DNA of 64,000 bases from Pseudomonadota bacterium. GTDB taxonomy: Bacteria > Pseudomonadota > Gammaproteobacteria > Burkholderiales > Burkholderiaceae_F. Each line of letters starts with the position of its first letter. Position 1 is the first letter of the stretch. Below are positions 19,169-29,390 of this stretch, one piece after another. The notes under the pieces are model-generated. The model was not told the DNA's origin, did no database searches, and saw nothing but the letters and a program-made list of their open reading frames with translations. The position numbers were made by a program, and so were the translations under genes. Location: contig JAKBZN010000008.1 of assembly GCA_021842465.1 (NCBI GenBank), forward strand, positions 1-64,000, written 5' to 3'.

Positions 19169-20482
19169 TCACGGAACCACGTGGTCGATCGTGATCGTCA
19201 GCCCCTTCGTCCCTACCGCCACCGGCTGGCTGGATCCCTCCAGGTCACCCGAGGCCGGCATCGCATCACCGCTGCGCGAAACGCGGGCTTCGATGACCAC
19301 CGGCGAGAACTTGGACATCGTGAACGCCGGTACCATGGCCATCGCGTCGTTGAGGGCGAATGTCATCGGCAGGTCCTTGACCTGCCTGCGCAGCATTGCC
19401 AGGGGGACGCGCGGGCCGAAGGCGGCACGGGCATAGATGAACACCGTTTCGTCCGGAGCGGCTTTGGCGGCCAGGTCCGAGGCGATTTCCACCTTGCCCT
19501 GGACCCCTGCTGCTGCCGCCGCTGCTGCGCTCATGCCCGACGCGGCATTCGCGGCGAGATCGGCCGGCAGCCTTTGGCCGGCCTGCTTGGCACGGTTACG
19601 TGCCTCCTGGATGCTGCTGCGCAGGTTCTGTGCGAATTGCGGGTCCTCCGGCGCGGCCTGCACGGCCCGCTCCCAGTAGACGATGGCGTCGGCATAGCGG
19701 CGGTGCCCGAAGGCATCCGTTCCGGCCAGGGCGAGGCCCTTGACGTTGCGGGGGTCGATCTTGAGGGCGCGCGAGATGAGCTTCATCGGCATGCCGTCGA
19801 GATCCTGTCCCTGCGTCATCGCCAGGGCGTCGGCGAAGTCGACCAGGAGGTTCGGATCCTTCGGCGTGAGCGCGACCGCCTTGGCGTAGGCGTGCACGGC
19901 GTTCTGGAAGCTTTTGGCCGCATCCCCGCCGTTGCTTTGCTCGCCGATGTATGCATAGACCCGGCCGAGCATGGCCCATCCCGCCGCGTCACCGGGATTC
20001 TTTTGCAGCGAGGCCTGCAGTTTGTTGATCATCTTCTGGATCTGAGCGGCGGTGACGGACGGATTCGGTGCGCCGCCCGGGCCGCCGTTCTGCGCCCCAG
20101 CTACCGCCATCGTTGCACCGGGTGCCAACGCGTCGGGGGTTCCAAGGCGGCTGTAGAGCACGACCGGGATGGCGAGGACCAGGACTCCCAATGCGAGGGC
20201 GGTGCCGCGCGCACGTTTGGGACCGGCCGGTGCCGCCGCATCCGGACCGACCTCCTCGAGGAGGCGTCGCTCGAGTTCGATCCGGCTTTGCTGAAATTGC
20301 GCATCCCCCAGGGTACCGGCGGCATGTTCGGCTTCGAGTTCGCGCAGCTGATCGCGGAACAGCGCAACCACGGCGCTTGCCTTCTTTTCTTCTCCAGGCT
20401 CGGCATTGCGCAGCAGGGGCCAGAGCAATAGACCGAGGGCCAGGACCAGCAGGATCCCGGCGGCAAACAGAAATCCGATCAT
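19169..20482 (-). CDS. ccmI: Cytochrome c maturation protein CcmI
   Basis: A 437-aa membrane-anchored TPR protein of the cytochrome c maturation System I, which holds apocytochrome for heme attachment. It has an N-terminal membrane helix (about 4-24), a cytoplasmic loop, and a second helix (about 93-111). A periplasmic TPR region follows (WAMLGRVYAYIG, AKAVALTPKDPNLLVDFADAL, ALKIDPRN, YWERAVQAAPEDPQF), then a C-terminal domain typical of the CcmI/CycH family. It is the last gene of the leftward ccm operon. Its ATG overlaps the ccmH stop. Confidence 0.92.
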   Translation of the reverse strand: MIGFLFAAGILLVLALGLLLWPLLRNAEPGEEKKASAVVALFRDQLRELEAEHAAGTLGDAQFQQSRIELERRLLEEVGPDAAAPAGPKRARGTALALGVLVLAIPVVLYSRLGTPDALAPGATMAVAGAQNGGPGGAPNPSVTAAQIQKMINKLQASLQKNPGDAAGWAMLGRVYAYIGEQSNGGDAAKSFQNAVHAYAKAVALTPKDPNLLVDFADALAMTQGQDLDGMPMKLISRALKIDPRNVKGLALAGTDAFGHRRYADAIVYWERAVQAAPEDPQFAQNLRSSIQEARNRAKQAGQRLPADLAANAASGMSAAAAAAAGVQGKVEIASDLAAKAAPDETVFIYARAAFGPRVPLAMLRRQVKDLPMTFALNDAMAMVPAFTMSKFSPVVIEARVSRSGDAMPASGDLEGSSQPVAVGTKGLTITIDHVVP

Positions 20483-21012
20483 GAGAGGTGACTTTCTTCT
20501 CCAGTGCCTTCCTGGAGCAGGCGATGCGCGCGCTGAGCCTCTTCCGCGCTCAGGGTTGCGTCACGTGCCGCGGCCAGGGACTGTGCTGCGCGTCGCTTGA
20601 GCGTGAAGTACAGGGCGGCCAGGCCGCCGACCAGCAGCACGCCGGGGCCGAACCATAGCAGCATGGTGTCGTCCTGTACCGGCGGGCGGTACAGCACGAA
20701 ATTGCCGTAGCGCGCCACCAGATAGGACCGGATCTGGGCGTCCGTCTCGCCCTTGGCGAGCATCTCGCGGATTTCCTGGCGGAGATCCACCGCCAGCGGC
20801 GCTTCCGAGGCGGCCAGGGTCTGGTTCTGGCATTGCAGGCAGCGCAGCGTTGCCGCCAGCCGCATCATGTGGTGCTCGATCGCCGGGTCGTTGCCGAGCT
20901 CCGGCGCCTCCTTGGCGTGCGCGGCGGGCAGCCCCACCGGGCCGGCCAGCGCGGCGACCACGGCGAGTCCGAGCGCGCAACGGCGCGCGATGGGAAGAAT
21001 CCTGGTTCTCAT
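20479..21012 (-). CDS. ccmH: Cytochrome c maturation protein CcmH
   Basis: A 177-aa thiol-disulfide protein that reduces apocytochrome CxxCH cysteines in the periplasm. It has a cleavable signal (about 1-33, ending AHA), the LRCLQCQNQ active site (C58, C61), and a C-terminal membrane helix (about 119-138, WFGPGVLLVGGLAALYF). The length matches the single-domain CcmH of species that keep CcmI separate. The ATG at 21012 has ggaa upstream. A 77-nt gap separates it from ccmG, the only sizeable gap within the operon. Confidence 0.93.
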   Translation of the reverse strand: MRTRILPIARRCALGLAVVAALAGPVGLPAAHAKEAPELGNDPAIEHHMMRLAATLRCLQCQNQTLAASEAPLAVDLRQEIREMLAKGETDAQIRSYLVARYGNFVLYRPPVQDDTMLLWFGPGVLLVGGLAALYFTLKRRAAQSLAAARDATLSAEEAQRAHRLLQEGTGEESHLS

Positions 21013-21089
21013 AGGGTTCGGTTCCGTGCTTCCCGGCGAGCGAGGAGACGGTGCATGGCGGGTGAACAACATGGATCGGCGACGGGCCA

Positions 21090-21623
21090 CTACGAATTCT
21101 GCAGCTTCCGGATCAGCGGCAACAGCGTATTCTGGACGATATCGGGCGTGAACGGCCCGATCTGCTTGAAGCGGACCACGCCCTGCTTGTCGATCAGGAA
21201 CGTTTCGGGAACGGCGTAGACGCCATAGTTGATGCCGATGCGACCGGACTGATCGAAGGCGATTTCCGTGTACGGGTTGCCGTATTGCATCAACCAGCCC
21301 AACCCTGCGGGCCGGGTGTCCTTGTAGTCGAGGCCGACGATCGGCACCCCGCTCGTGCGCGCGAAATCGACCAGCATCGGCTGCTCTTCCCGGCAGGCCA
21401 CGCACCAGGACGCGAAGGCGTTGAGCATCCACACTTTGCCGAGCATGTCTTTGCGGTCGACCATCTGTTCCGGTGACGACAGCGACGCGACCCGGAAATC
21501 CGGTGCGGGTTTGTCGATGAGCGGGGACGGAATTTCGCGCGGATCCATCCACAGACCCTTGAACAGGAATCCGACAATGGCCAGAAAAACGACGAGCGGA
21601 AGGAGATAACGCAGGGAACGCAT
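21090..21623 (-). CDS. ccmG: Thioredoxin-like protein CcmG/DsbE
   Basis: A 177-aa membrane-tethered thioredoxin that passes reductant to the heme-ligation machinery. It has an N-terminal helix (about 5-22) and a periplasmic thioredoxin fold with WCVAC (C74, C77), GLDYKD, and the cis-proline region YAVPETFLID. The gene starts 15 nt after ccmF. Confidence 0.95.
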   Translation of the reverse strand: MRSLRYLLPLVVFLAIVGFLFKGLWMDPREIPSPLIDKPAPDFRVASLSSPEQMVDRKDMLGKVWMLNAFASWCVACREEQPMLVDFARTSGVPIVGLDYKDTRPAGLGWLMQYGNPYTEIAFDQSGRIGINYGVYAVPETFLIDKQGVVRFKQIGPFTPDIVQNTLLPLIRKLQNS

Positions 21624-21638
21624 GATGTGACAACCTGT

Positions 21639-23624
21639 TTATGCCTTGACCGTCGCACCCGACGGCGCCATCGCGCGTTGATTCGCAAGCCGGTAGCGGC
21701 GATCGGAGAGCGCGAACACCCCGCCCAGGGCCATCAGCACGCAGCCGCCCCAGATCCAGTCGACGAACGGCTTGTAATACACGCGGACCACCCAGGAGGT
21801 CACACCGGTCGGCGAGCCCAGCGACACGTAGAGATCACCGAGGAAGCCGCTGTGGATGGCCGCGTCGGTCATCGGTTCGCCGCGCTCCGAGAACTGGTGC
21901 TTCTCCGGGTACATGGTGCGCACCGGCGTGCCCGTCGTGGTGGCGCCGCGATAGATGTCGAAGACGCCGCGCGTGTATTCGTAGTTGGGCCCCATGCCTT
22001 TTTCGGTACCGACAAATTTCGCGGTGTAGGGGCCGACGCGAACCGTTTCGCCGGCGGCCATGTTGACGTCCTTCTCGGTGGCATATCCCGACACCAGCGT
22101 CACGCCCACGACGAACACCGCCACCCCCAGATGGGCAATCAGCATGCCGATGTAGCCGCGCGGCAGGGTGGACAGCTTGGTCAGGACGCTGCCGCCCTGC
22201 ATCGGCCGGATCCGCGCCCAGAGGTTGATCACGCCACTGCTGGCAATCCAGGCGGCAAGCAGGATGCCCAACGCCACCATGGGCGACCAGCGGCCCTCGA
22301 CCAGGGGGACGACGATGGCCAGCGCCGCGCTGACGGCCGCCGCCCATTTCAGGCGCGAAGCCAGTTCCGGCAATTCCGTCTTGCGCCACTTGGCGAGCGG
22401 CCCGACCCCCATCAGGAACAGTGCCGGCGCCATCAACGGCACGAAGACGGTATTGAAGTACGGGGGGCCGACGGAGATCTTGTCCATGTGCAGCGCGTCG
22501 AGCGCCAGCGGGTACAGGGTGCCGAGCAGCACACAGGCTGTTGCCGCCAGGAAGAGCACGTTGTTGGTGAGCAGCATCGATTCGCGTGAAATCACTTCGA
22601 AGCGCTCACCCAGGCCGATCTTCGGCGCGCGCCACGCGAAAAGCGCCAAGGAACTGCCGATCACGACCACCAGGAAGCCAAGGATGTAGACGCCGCGACG
22701 GGGGTCCGACGCGAACGCATGCACCGAGGTGAGCACGCCCGAGCGCACGAGGAAGGTGCCGATCAGCGACAGCGAGAAGGCGAAGATCGCGAGCATGACC
22801 GTCCAGACCTTGAAGCCGCCGCGCTTCTCGGTCACCGCGAGCGAGTGCATCAGGGCGGTGCCGGCGAGCCAGGGCATGAACGACGCGTTCTCTACCGGAT
22901 CCCAGAACCACCAGCCGCCCCAGCCCAGGGTGTAGTAGGACCAGGCGCTGCCGGCCATGATGCCGACGGTGAGGAAGGTCCAGGCCACCGTCGTCCAGGG
23001 TCGCGACCAGCGCGCCCAGGTGGAGTCGAGGTTGCCGCCGAGCAACGCGGCAATCGCGAAGGAGAAGGCGACCGAAAAGCCGACGTAGCCCATGTAGAGC
23101 ACTGGTGGGTGGACCACCATGCCGGGATCCTGCAGCATCGGATTGAGGTCGTTGCCGTCGGTCACCGCAGGCAGGACACGGAGGAAGGGGTTCGAGGTGA
23201 AGAGGATGAATGCGAGGAATCCCAGCGAGACCAGGCCCATCACGGCCAGGATGCGCGCGATCATCTCGCGCGGCAGATGCTTGCTGAAGATGCTCACGGC
23301 GAGCATCCAGAGCGACAGGATCTGCACCCAGAGCAGCATCGAACCCTCGTGGCCGCCCCAGAAGGCCGCGAACTTGTAGCGCAGCGGCAGCAGGCGACTG
23401 GAGTCGGCAGCGACGTAGATCACCGAGAAGTCGTCGTGGAGAAAACTCCAGACGAGACAGGCGCTGGCGATGCTCACGAACAGGAATTGCGCGCGCGCCG
23501 CCGGCCGGGCCAGCGCCATCCAGCGCACGTTGCCCCGGGCTGCGCCGATCATCGGGATCGTGCCGAGGGCCAGCGCCACGGTCGCCGCGAGCATGAGTGC
23601 GAAATTGCCGAGTTCCGGAATCAT
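21639..23624 (-). CDS. ccmF: Heme lyase subunit CcmF
   Basis: A 661-aa polytopic inner-membrane protein, the core of the cytochrome c synthetase complex. It contains the heme-handling tryptophan-rich motif [19 protein letters not shown], conserved membrane histidines ([20 protein letters not shown]) and about a dozen or more hydrophobic helices. Its length matches CcmF (about 650). The ATG overlaps the ccmE stop (ATGA), so the genes are coupled. Confidence 0.96.
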   Translation of the reverse strand: MIPELGNFALMLAATVALALGTIPMIGAARGNVRWMALARPAARAQFLFVSIASACLVWSFLHDDFSVIYVAADSSRLLPLRYKFAAFWGGHEGSMLLWVQILSLWMLAVSIFSKHLPREMIARILAVMGLVSLGFLAFILFTSNPFLRVLPAVTDGNDLNPMLQDPGMVVHPPVLYMGYVGFSVAFSFAIAALLGGNLDSTWARWSRPWTTVAWTFLTVGIMAGSAWSYYTLGWGGWWFWDPVENASFMPWLAGTALMHSLAVTEKRGGFKVWTVMLAIFAFSLSLIGTFLVRSGVLTSVHAFASDPRRGVYILGFLVVVIGSSLALFAWRAPKIGLGERFEVISRESMLLTNNVLFLAATACVLLGTLYPLALDALHMDKISVGPPYFNTVFVPLMAPALFLMGVGPLAKWRKTELPELASRLKWAAAVSAALAIVVPLVEGRWSPMVALGILLAAWIASSGVINLWARIRPMQGGSVLTKLSTLPRGYIGMLIAHLGVAVFVVGVTLVSGYATEKDVNMAAGETVRVGPYTAKFVGTEKGMGPNYEYTRGVFDIYRGATTTGTPVRTMYPEKHQFSERGEPMTDAAIHSGFLGDLYVSLGSPTGVTSWVVRVYYKPFVDWIWGGCVLMALGGVFALSDRRYRLANQRAMAPSGATVKA

Positions 23625-24103
23625 TGTGCCTTGCCTCCCGTGCTGGGCGATGCCGAAACCAGGGTGGATGTCGATACCGGCCGCCCTTCCTTGGCACGCT
23701 TGATTGCTTCCGCAGCCTCGGGCGGCATGTAGTTCTCGTCATGTTTGGCGAGTACCTGCGAGGCGCGGAAGGTGCCGTCGCTGGCGAGTTCACCTTCCGC
23801 CACCACCCCCTTGCCCTCGCGGAACAGATCCGGAAGGAGGCCGGTGTAGGTCACCGGCACCGACTTCGCCGTATCGGTGACGAGGAAGTGCGCGGTGGCG
23901 CCGTCGCGGTGCAGGCTACCTTTGACGACCATGCCGCCAATGCGGAATGCCCGGTTGTGCGGCGCCTGGTCGGCTTCCACCTGTGATGGCGTATAGAAAA
24001 AGACCAGATTGCTGCGGAACGCGTTGAGGATCAACACGGCGGCGATCCCGCCCACAGCCAGGCCGGCGCCGACGATGGCCAATCGTTTGGTTCTCGGTTT
24101 CAT
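23621..24103 (-). CDS. ccmE: Heme chaperone CcmE
   Basis: A 160-aa periplasmic heme chaperone with an N-terminal membrane anchor (about 8-28). It has an OB-fold and the HDENYMP motif with the covalent heme-binding His121. I chose the ATG at 24103; a GTG immediately before it adds one residue. First gene of this cluster: ccmA, B, C and D, usually upstream, are not present, and the next gene is divergent. Confidence 0.95.
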   Translation of the reverse strand: MKPRTKRLAIVGAGLAVGGIAAVLILNAFRSNLVFFYTPSQVEADQAPHNRAFRIGGMVVKGSLHRDGATAHFLVTDTAKSVPVTYTGLLPDLFREGKGVVAEGELASDGTFRASQVLAKHDENYMPPEAAEAIKRAKEGRPVSTSTLVSASPSTGGKAQ

Positions 24104-24236
24104 CACTGCTTCGGTAGTGGTGCTGAAAAAAGGTTCCGGTGCGATGCAGCCACGGCGGTTTGGGAAATCCGCTCTCCGGGGGCCGGCGATAGTTGTGTAT
24201 TGTCGCTCAAACTTCGGAAACGCGCGGGAGAGAGGC

Positions 24237-25943
24237 GTGGGGGAATTCGCACAAGAGGGGGGTGGGCGACCCTGGCTGGCCGGCTACCCCGCCGGCGTCC
24301 CGGCGGAGATCGATCCGGCGCAGGTCGGGTCCTTGACCGGGATGCTGGAGCGATCCTTCCGGGAGCATGCGGCCCGGAGCGCCTTTTCCTGCATGGGGGC
24401 ACGGCTGCGCTATGCCGATCTCGATCGGCATAGCGCAGCCGTGGCGGCCTGGCTCCAGGCGCAGGGACTGCGCCCGGGAGACCGGGCCGCGGTGATGCTG
24501 CCCAACGTGCTGCAATACCCTGTCGTTTTCATGGGTATCCTGCGGGCCGGAGGGATTGTGGTCAACGTCAACCCCCTGTATACGTCGCCCGAGCTGGTCT
24601 TCCAGTTGCGCGACAGCGGTGCGGAGACGATCTTCGTCCTGGAGAACTTTGCGCACACCGTCGCCGCGGCACTGCCGGAAACCTCGCTGCGCCGCGTCGT
24701 CGTCTGCACGATGGGCGAGATGTTCCCGGGCATCCGGGGCGTCGCGGTCGACTTCGTGGTCCGTCACGTCAAGCGACTGGTGAAGCCGTTCTCGCTGCCC
24801 GGGTCCCGGCGGTTCCGGTATCGAGACGTGCTGCGCGCCGGCCGCGGGTTGCCGCGGCGACCGGTGGACGCCGCGCCGGGAGACGTGGCGGTTCTCCAGT
24901 ACACGGGGGGAACGACGGGCGTGCCCAAAGGCGCGATGCTCACCCACCGCAACCTCGTTGCCAACGTGCTCCAGTCGGATGCTTGGTACCAGCCGTCGCT
25001 GCGCCGGATTCCGGCGGGCGAGCCGCCGGTGACCCTGACCGCGCTGCCGCTGTACCACATCTTCGCGCTGACCTCCTGCGCGCTGCTGTCGATGCGCAAC
25101 GGCGGCTCCTGCATTCTGATCCCGAATCCCCGCGACTTGGCGGCGATCGTCGCGGCCTTGCGCGCGGAGCGGTTTCACATCATTCCGGCGGTCAATACCC
25201 TGTTCAACGCGCTGGCCCACGACGCCGCGTTCGCCCGACTCGACTTCTCCTCCCTGGTGCTGTGCGTCGGCGGCGGCATGGCGGTGCAACGGGGGGTGGC
25301 GGAGCGCTGGCTGGCGGTGACCGGGCGACCGGTATGCGAGGGCTACGGGTTGTCCGAGGCCTCCCCGGTGGTCAGTTGCAACCCGACCGACACCGATGCC
25401 TACAACGGCTCGATTGGCCTGCCGCTGCCCTCGACCGAGATCGCGATTCTCGACGACGCCGGCGGGCGGCTGCCGATCGGCGCGGTGGGCGAGATCGCTG
25501 CGCGGGGACCACAGGTCATGGCGGGCTACTGGAACCGGCCGGACGAAACAGCGAACGTGCTGATGGCCGACGGCTTCCTGCGCACCGGCGACATCGGGAC
25601 GATGGATGCGCAAGGGTATACGCGGATCGTCGATCGCAAGAAGGACATGATCCTCGTCTCGGGGTTCAACGTCTATCCCAGCGAAGTCGAAGAGGTGGCG
25701 GCGGCGCATCCGGGCGTGCTCGAGTGCGCGGCGGTCGGCGTACCGGACGGGCATTCCGGCGAGGCGGTCAAACTGGTCGTCGTGCGCAAGGACCCGGCGC
25801 TGACCGAAGCCGCGCTGCAGGCGTTCTGTCGCGATCGCCTGGCCGGATACAAGCGACCGAAGGCCATCGAGTTCCGGGCGGAACTGCCCAAGAGCAACGT
25901 CGGTAAGATCCTGCGGAGGGCGCTGCGGGAGGCCGGCGAGTAA
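24237..25943 (+). CDS. fadD: Long-chain fatty acid-CoA ligase
   Basis: A 568-aa AMP-forming acyl-CoA synthetase, activating fatty acids to acyl-CoA. Visible motifs are the FadD-like N-terminus ([15 protein letters not shown]), the ATP loop [24 protein letters not shown], the hinge region with GDIG and [10 protein letters not shown], and the C-terminal lysine in [15 protein letters not shown]. The length fits FadD (about 560). The start is GTG 24237 with gggag six bases upstream; the frame stays open further upstream but overlaps ccmE antisense and is not credible. An unusual 44-nt palindrome lies inside the gene at 24400-24443. Divergent from ccmE, upstream of bioA. Confidence 0.91.
   Translation: MGEFAQEGGGRPWLAGYPAGVPAEIDPAQVGSLTGMLERSFREHAARSAFSCMGARLRYADLDRHSAAVAAWLQAQGLRPGDRAAVMLPNVLQYPVVFMGILRAGGIVVNVNPLYTSPELVFQLRDSGAETIFVLENFAHTVAAALPETSLRRVVVCTMGEMFPGIRGVAVDFVVRHVKRLVKPFSLPGSRRFRYRDVLRAGRGLPRRPVDAAPGDVAVLQYTGGTTGVPKGAMLTHRNLVANVLQSDAWYQPSLRRIPAGEPPVTLTALPLYHIFALTSCALLSMRNGGSCILIPNPRDLAAIVAALRAERFHIIPAVNTLFNALAHDAAFARLDFSSLVLCVGGGMAVQRGVAERWLAVTGRPVCEGYGLSEASPVVSCNPTDTDAYNGSIGLPLPSTEIAILDDAGGRLPIGAVGEIAARGPQVMAGYWNRPDETANVLMADGFLRTGDIGTMDAQGYTRIVDRKKDMILVSGFNVYPSEVEEVAAAHPGVLECAAVGVPDGHSGEAVKLVVVRKDPALTEAALQAFCRDRLAGYKRPKAIEFRAELPKSNVGKILRRALREAGE
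24400..24443. repeat. Perfect 21-bp inverted repeat inside fadD
   Basis: The arms at 24400-24420 and 24423-24443 are exact reverse complements with a 2-nt centre. The whole encodes [15 protein letters not shown] in the fadD frame. The mRNA would form a very stable hairpin about 165 nt into the gene. Confidence 0.9.
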
Positions 25944-26017
25944 GGGCGGTCCCCCTCCATCGCGCGCGGACCAAACCGGCGCGGGACGCATCCGGCAATC
26001 GCCACGAGAAGGAATCC

Positions 26018-27358
26018 ATGACCGACGACATCCGGACTCGCAGCCTGCGCGCCGTCTGGCACCCCTGCACGCAGATGAAGCAGCACGAGCAACTGCCGCT
26101 CGTCGCGCTCGCCCGCGGGGAGGGCGCCTGGCTGGTCGACACGCAAGGCCGGCGCCTGCTCGACGGCGTGAGTTCCTGGTGGGTCAATCTGTTCGGACAT
26201 GCCAATCCCCGCATCAATGCCGCGCTGCGCGACCAACTGGACACCCTCGAACACGCCATGCTCGCCGGCTTCACCCATGCTCCGGTGGTGGCGCTTTCCG
26301 AACGGCTGTCGGCACGGACCGGCGGCGCCCTCGGACACTGCTTCTATGCGTCCGACGGCGCGTCGGCGGTGGAGATCGCGCTGAAGATGAGCCATCACGC
26401 CTGGCGCAATGCGGGCCGGGCGGAAAAGCGCGAGTTCGTCTGCGTACGCGGGGATTACCACGGCGAAACGCTGGGCGCCCTCGGCGTGACCGATGTGCCG
26501 GTATTCCGTGACGCCTACGGCAGCCTGCTCCAGGCGGCCCACGTCGTCGCCAGCCCGGACGGGCGCCAGGCGGGGGAAGGCGCCAGCGCTGCGGCCGACG
26601 CGGCCCGGCGCGCCATCGCCGACGCCGAGCGCCTGTTCGCCGATCGCGCCGACCGCATCGCCGCGATCGTCGTGGAGCCCCTGGTGCAGTGCGCCACCGG
26701 AATGGCCATGCATGACCCGTGCTATTTGCGTGAACTGCGCGCCCTCTGCGACCGGTACGGCGTGCATTTCATCGCCGACGAGATCGCCGTCGGCTTCGGG
26801 CGCACGGGGACCTTCTTCGCCTGCGAGCAGGCCGGCGTCTGGCCGGATTTCCTCTGCCTGTCGAAGGGGATCAGCGGCGGCTATCTGCCGCTGTCCGTGG
26901 TGATGACGCGCGAGGAGATCTACCGGGAGTTCTATTCCGACACGGCATCGAAAGCATTCTTGCACTCGCATTCCTATACGGGAAACCCGCTCGCTTGTCG
27001 GGCGGCACTCGCCACGCTGGACATCTTCGAGGAGGATGCGGTGCTCGAGCGCAACCGGGAACGCGGCGCGGATCTGGCGGCGCGACTGAAGCCCTTGCGG
27101 GACGATCCACGCGTCGAACAGGTGCGGAGCTGCGGCATGATCCACGCGTTCGACGTCCGCCCCGAGGCGCTGGGCGCGGGCGCGTCGTCCTTTGCGCGGC
27201 GTTTTTTTACCGCTGCGCTCGATCGCGGCGTGCTGCTGCGGCCGATCGGGCGCACCGTGTACTGGATGCCGCCATATATTCTGACCGATGCGGAGTGCGC
27301 GCATCTCGCCGAGGCGACGGCGGGGGCGCTGGATGCCGCGCTGGATGCGGTGGCGTGA
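26018..27358 (+). CDS. bioA: Adenosylmethionine-8-amino-7-oxononanoate aminotransferase
   Basis: A 446-aa PLP enzyme that makes 7,8-diaminopelargonate in biotin synthesis, using S-adenosylmethionine as amino donor. Family features are [11 protein letters not shown] at the N-terminus, [40 protein letters not shown], the cofactor aspartate in [17 protein letters not shown], and the PLP lysine K283 in [12 protein letters not shown]. The ATG has an aaggaa site. The gene ends overlapping bioF (GTGA). bioB, bioC and bioH were not seen in this window. Confidence 0.96.
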   Translation: MTDDIRTRSLRAVWHPCTQMKQHEQLPLVALARGEGAWLVDTQGRRLLDGVSSWWVNLFGHANPRINAALRDQLDTLEHAMLAGFTHAPVVALSERLSARTGGALGHCFYASDGASAVEIALKMSHHAWRNAGRAEKREFVCVRGDYHGETLGALGVTDVPVFRDAYGSLLQAAHVVASPDGRQAGEGASAAADAARRAIADAERLFADRADRIAAIVVEPLVQCATGMAMHDPCYLRELRALCDRYGVHFIADEIAVGFGRTGTFFACEQAGVWPDFLCLSKGISGGYLPLSVVMTREEIYREFYSDTASKAFLHSHSYTGNPLACRAALATLDIFEEDAVLERNRERGADLAARLKPLRDDPRVEQVRSCGMIHAFDVRPEALGAGASSFARRFFTAALDRGVLLRPIGRTVYWMPPYILTDAECAHLAEATAGALDAALDAVA

Positions 27359-28599
27359 ACGGATTCGAAGACTTGCGCGCGCGACTGGCGGCCCTCGACG
27401 AACGGCAGTTGCGTCGAGCCCGCCGCATCGTCGAAGGCGGGTGGACGCCAGCGGCGCGCCTGGCCGATCCGGGCGGCGTGGGGCGCGACGCGCTCGCTTT
27501 TTGCAGCAACGATTATCTCGGTCTGGCCTCGCACCCCGCCGTGGTCGAGGCGCTCGCCGCCGGCGCGCGGCGATTTGGCGCTGGCAGCGGTGCCTCGCCG
27601 TTGATCAGCGGCCATAACGTGGCGCATCACCGGCTGGAGGCGCGGTTTGCCGCGATCCAGTCGCCGCACGTCCCCGTGGCGCGCGCCCTGCATTTCTGCA
27701 CCGGCTATCTGGCCAACCTCGCGGTGATCTCCGCGCTGGCCGATCGCGAGACCGAGGTTTTTTCCGAAGAACTCAATCATGCCTCGCTGATCGACGGCAT
27801 CCGCCTCGCATACGCGCGCCGTCGGGTCTATCCGCATGCGGACGTCGAGGCGCTCGACGCGATGCTGCAGGCCAGCACGGCACGCCGCCGCGTGATCGTC
27901 ACCGATGCCGTGTTTTCGATGGACGGCGACCTCGCGCCGCTGCCTCGGCTGCTGGCGCTGGCCGAGCGCCACGACGCCTGGCTGGTGATCGACGACGCGC
28001 ATGGCTTCGGCGTACTGGGGGCGGACGGTCGGGGCTCCCTTGCACATTTCGGCCTGCGGTCGGATCGGATCGTGTACATGGCGACCTTGGGCAAGGCGAT
28101 GGGCGTGGGCGGCGCGCTCGTCTGCGCGCACGAAGACGTGATCGAGTGGCTGATCCAGCGGGCGCGGCCCTATGTTTTCTCGACCGCGGCACCGCCCGCG
28201 CTCGCTGTGGCGGCGGAGGCGGCGTTCGACATCGCGCTGGGCGCGGAAGGCGTGGCGCTGCGCACCACGTTGCACGCCCACATCGCCCGGCTGCGGGCGG
28301 GGTTCGGGGCGTCGTCCGCTGATGGGGCCGCGGGCGACGCCAGCGATCCGTCGGCCGCCGGTTGGCGACTGCTGCCGTCGCCGACGCCGATCCAGCCCAT
28401 CGTGGTCGGCGCAAACGATGCGGCACTGACGCTTGCCGCGGCCCTCCTGGACCGTGGCATCTGGGTGCCGGCGATTCGCCCACCTACCGTGCCCGAGGGC
28501 ACCGCCCGTCTGCGCGTGACGCTATCGGCGGCGCATACCGTCGAGCAGGTCGATCGGTTGACTGAGGCCCTGCAGGAATTGGTGGAAAGGCCGGGGTGA
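27355..28599 (+). CDS. bioF: 8-amino-7-oxononanoate synthase
   Basis: A 414-aa PLP-dependent enzyme condensing pimeloyl-thioester with alanine. Motifs include [35 protein letters not shown], the cofactor-binding [11 protein letters not shown], and the Schiff-base lysine K247 in [10 protein letters not shown]. The start is GTG 27355, which overlaps the bioA stop, giving a start typical of the family. Second gene of bioA-bioF-bioD. Confidence 0.95.
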   Translation: MNGFEDLRARLAALDERQLRRARRIVEGGWTPAARLADPGGVGRDALAFCSNDYLGLASHPAVVEALAAGARRFGAGSGASPLISGHNVAHHRLEARFAAIQSPHVPVARALHFCTGYLANLAVISALADRETEVFSEELNHASLIDGIRLAYARRRVYPHADVEALDAMLQASTARRRVIVTDAVFSMDGDLAPLPRLLALAERHDAWLVIDDAHGFGVLGADGRGSLAHFGLRSDRIVYMATLGKAMGVGGALVCAHEDVIEWLIQRARPYVFSTAAPPALAVAAEAAFDIALGAEGVALRTTLHAHIARLRAGFGASSADGAAGDASDPSAAGWRLLPSPTPIQPIVVGANDAALTLAAALLDRGIWVPAIRPPTVPEGTARLRVTLSAAHTVEQVDRLTEALQELVERPG

Positions 28600-28603
28600 G
28601 AAC

Positions 28604-29281
28604 GTGGACTCGTGGTTCGTGACCGGTACCGACACCGGCGTGGGAAAGACCCTGATCGCGGCGGCCTTGGTCCATGCCCTGGCTCGTGGCGGGCGGCGGG
28701 CCGTCGGCATGAAGCCGGTTGCGGCCGGCACGGAATGGCGGGATGGCGCGCCGCGCAACGAGGACGTCGAAACGCTGATCGCCGCGGCGAATGTGGCAGC
28801 ACCCCGCGAGGCGGTGTGTCCGGTGTTGTTTCCACAGGCCGTGGCGCCCCATATCGCCGCCGAATCGGCAGGGATCCGGATCGCCCGGCAGCCCATTCAG
28901 GAGGCCTTCGCCGCGCTGCGGGAACGGGCCGATACGGTCGTGGTCGAGGGGGTCGGCGGGTTCCGCGTGCCGCTCGCGCCCGATTTCGATACCGCCGACC
29001 TTGCTCGCTTCCTGGGCCTGCCGGTCGTGCTGGTGGTGGGCCTGCGCCTCGGTTGCCTGAATCATGCCCTGCTCAGCGCCGAGGCGATCGCGACGCGCGG
29101 TTTGCGCCTGCAGGCGTGGGTGGCCAATCAGATTGATCCGGCGATGGCGGAGGTGGACCGCAACCTGGAGACCTTGCGGCGCCTGCTGCCGGCGCCGTGC
29201 ATGGGGGTCGTCCCCCACATGGCGCAGGCGGATTTCCGGAAGGTCGCCGACCTGCTGGATCTCGGCGCGCTCGCCGGGTGA
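28604..29281 (+). CDS. bioD: Dethiobiotin synthetase
   Basis: A 225-aa ATP-dependent carboxylase that closes the ureido ring of dethiobiotin. It has the P-loop GTDTGVGKT at residues 8-16, MKPVAAG with the catalytic lysine, EGVGGFRVPL, and the nucleotide region VANQI. The start is GTG 28604, four nt after the bioF stop, so it is the third gene of the biotin operon. A copy of a dispersed repeat follows directly. Confidence 0.95.
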   Translation: MDSWFVTGTDTGVGKTLIAAALVHALARGGRRAVGMKPVAAGTEWRDGAPRNEDVETLIAAANVAAPREAVCPVLFPQAVAPHIAAESAGIRIARQPIQEAFAALRERADTVVVEGVGGFRVPLAPDFDTADLARFLGLPVVLVVGLRLGCLNHALLSAEAIATRGLRLQAWVANQIDPAMAEVDRNLETLRRLLPAPCMGVVPHMAQADFRKVADLLDLGALAG

Positions 29282-29302
29282 GGTCGGATGCCGCTCCGCG
29301 AC

Positions 29303-29378
29303 GTCATTGCGAGGGCGCAGCCCGAAGCAATCCAGCATTGCCTCCGGATCGCCGCGGCCCTGCGGGCCTCGCGATGAC
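29303..29378. repeat. Dispersed intergenic repeat, copy A
   Basis: gtcattgcgagggcgcagcc then gaagcaatccag, and at the far end ggccctgcgggcctcgcgatgac. The ends (gtcattgcgag / ctcgcgatgac) are near-complementary. The same layout recurs at 55381-55455. This is the common proteobacterial type of extragenic palindrome that lies between genes. It fills the gap after bioD. Confidence 0.75.
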
Positions 29379-29390
29379 GAAGTCGGCTGG

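Noticed and set aside
26995-27354. An in-frame extension of bioF by 120 codons upstream
   Set aside because: It lies entirely inside bioA in another frame. GTG 27355 overlapping the bioA stop gives the normal BioF start.
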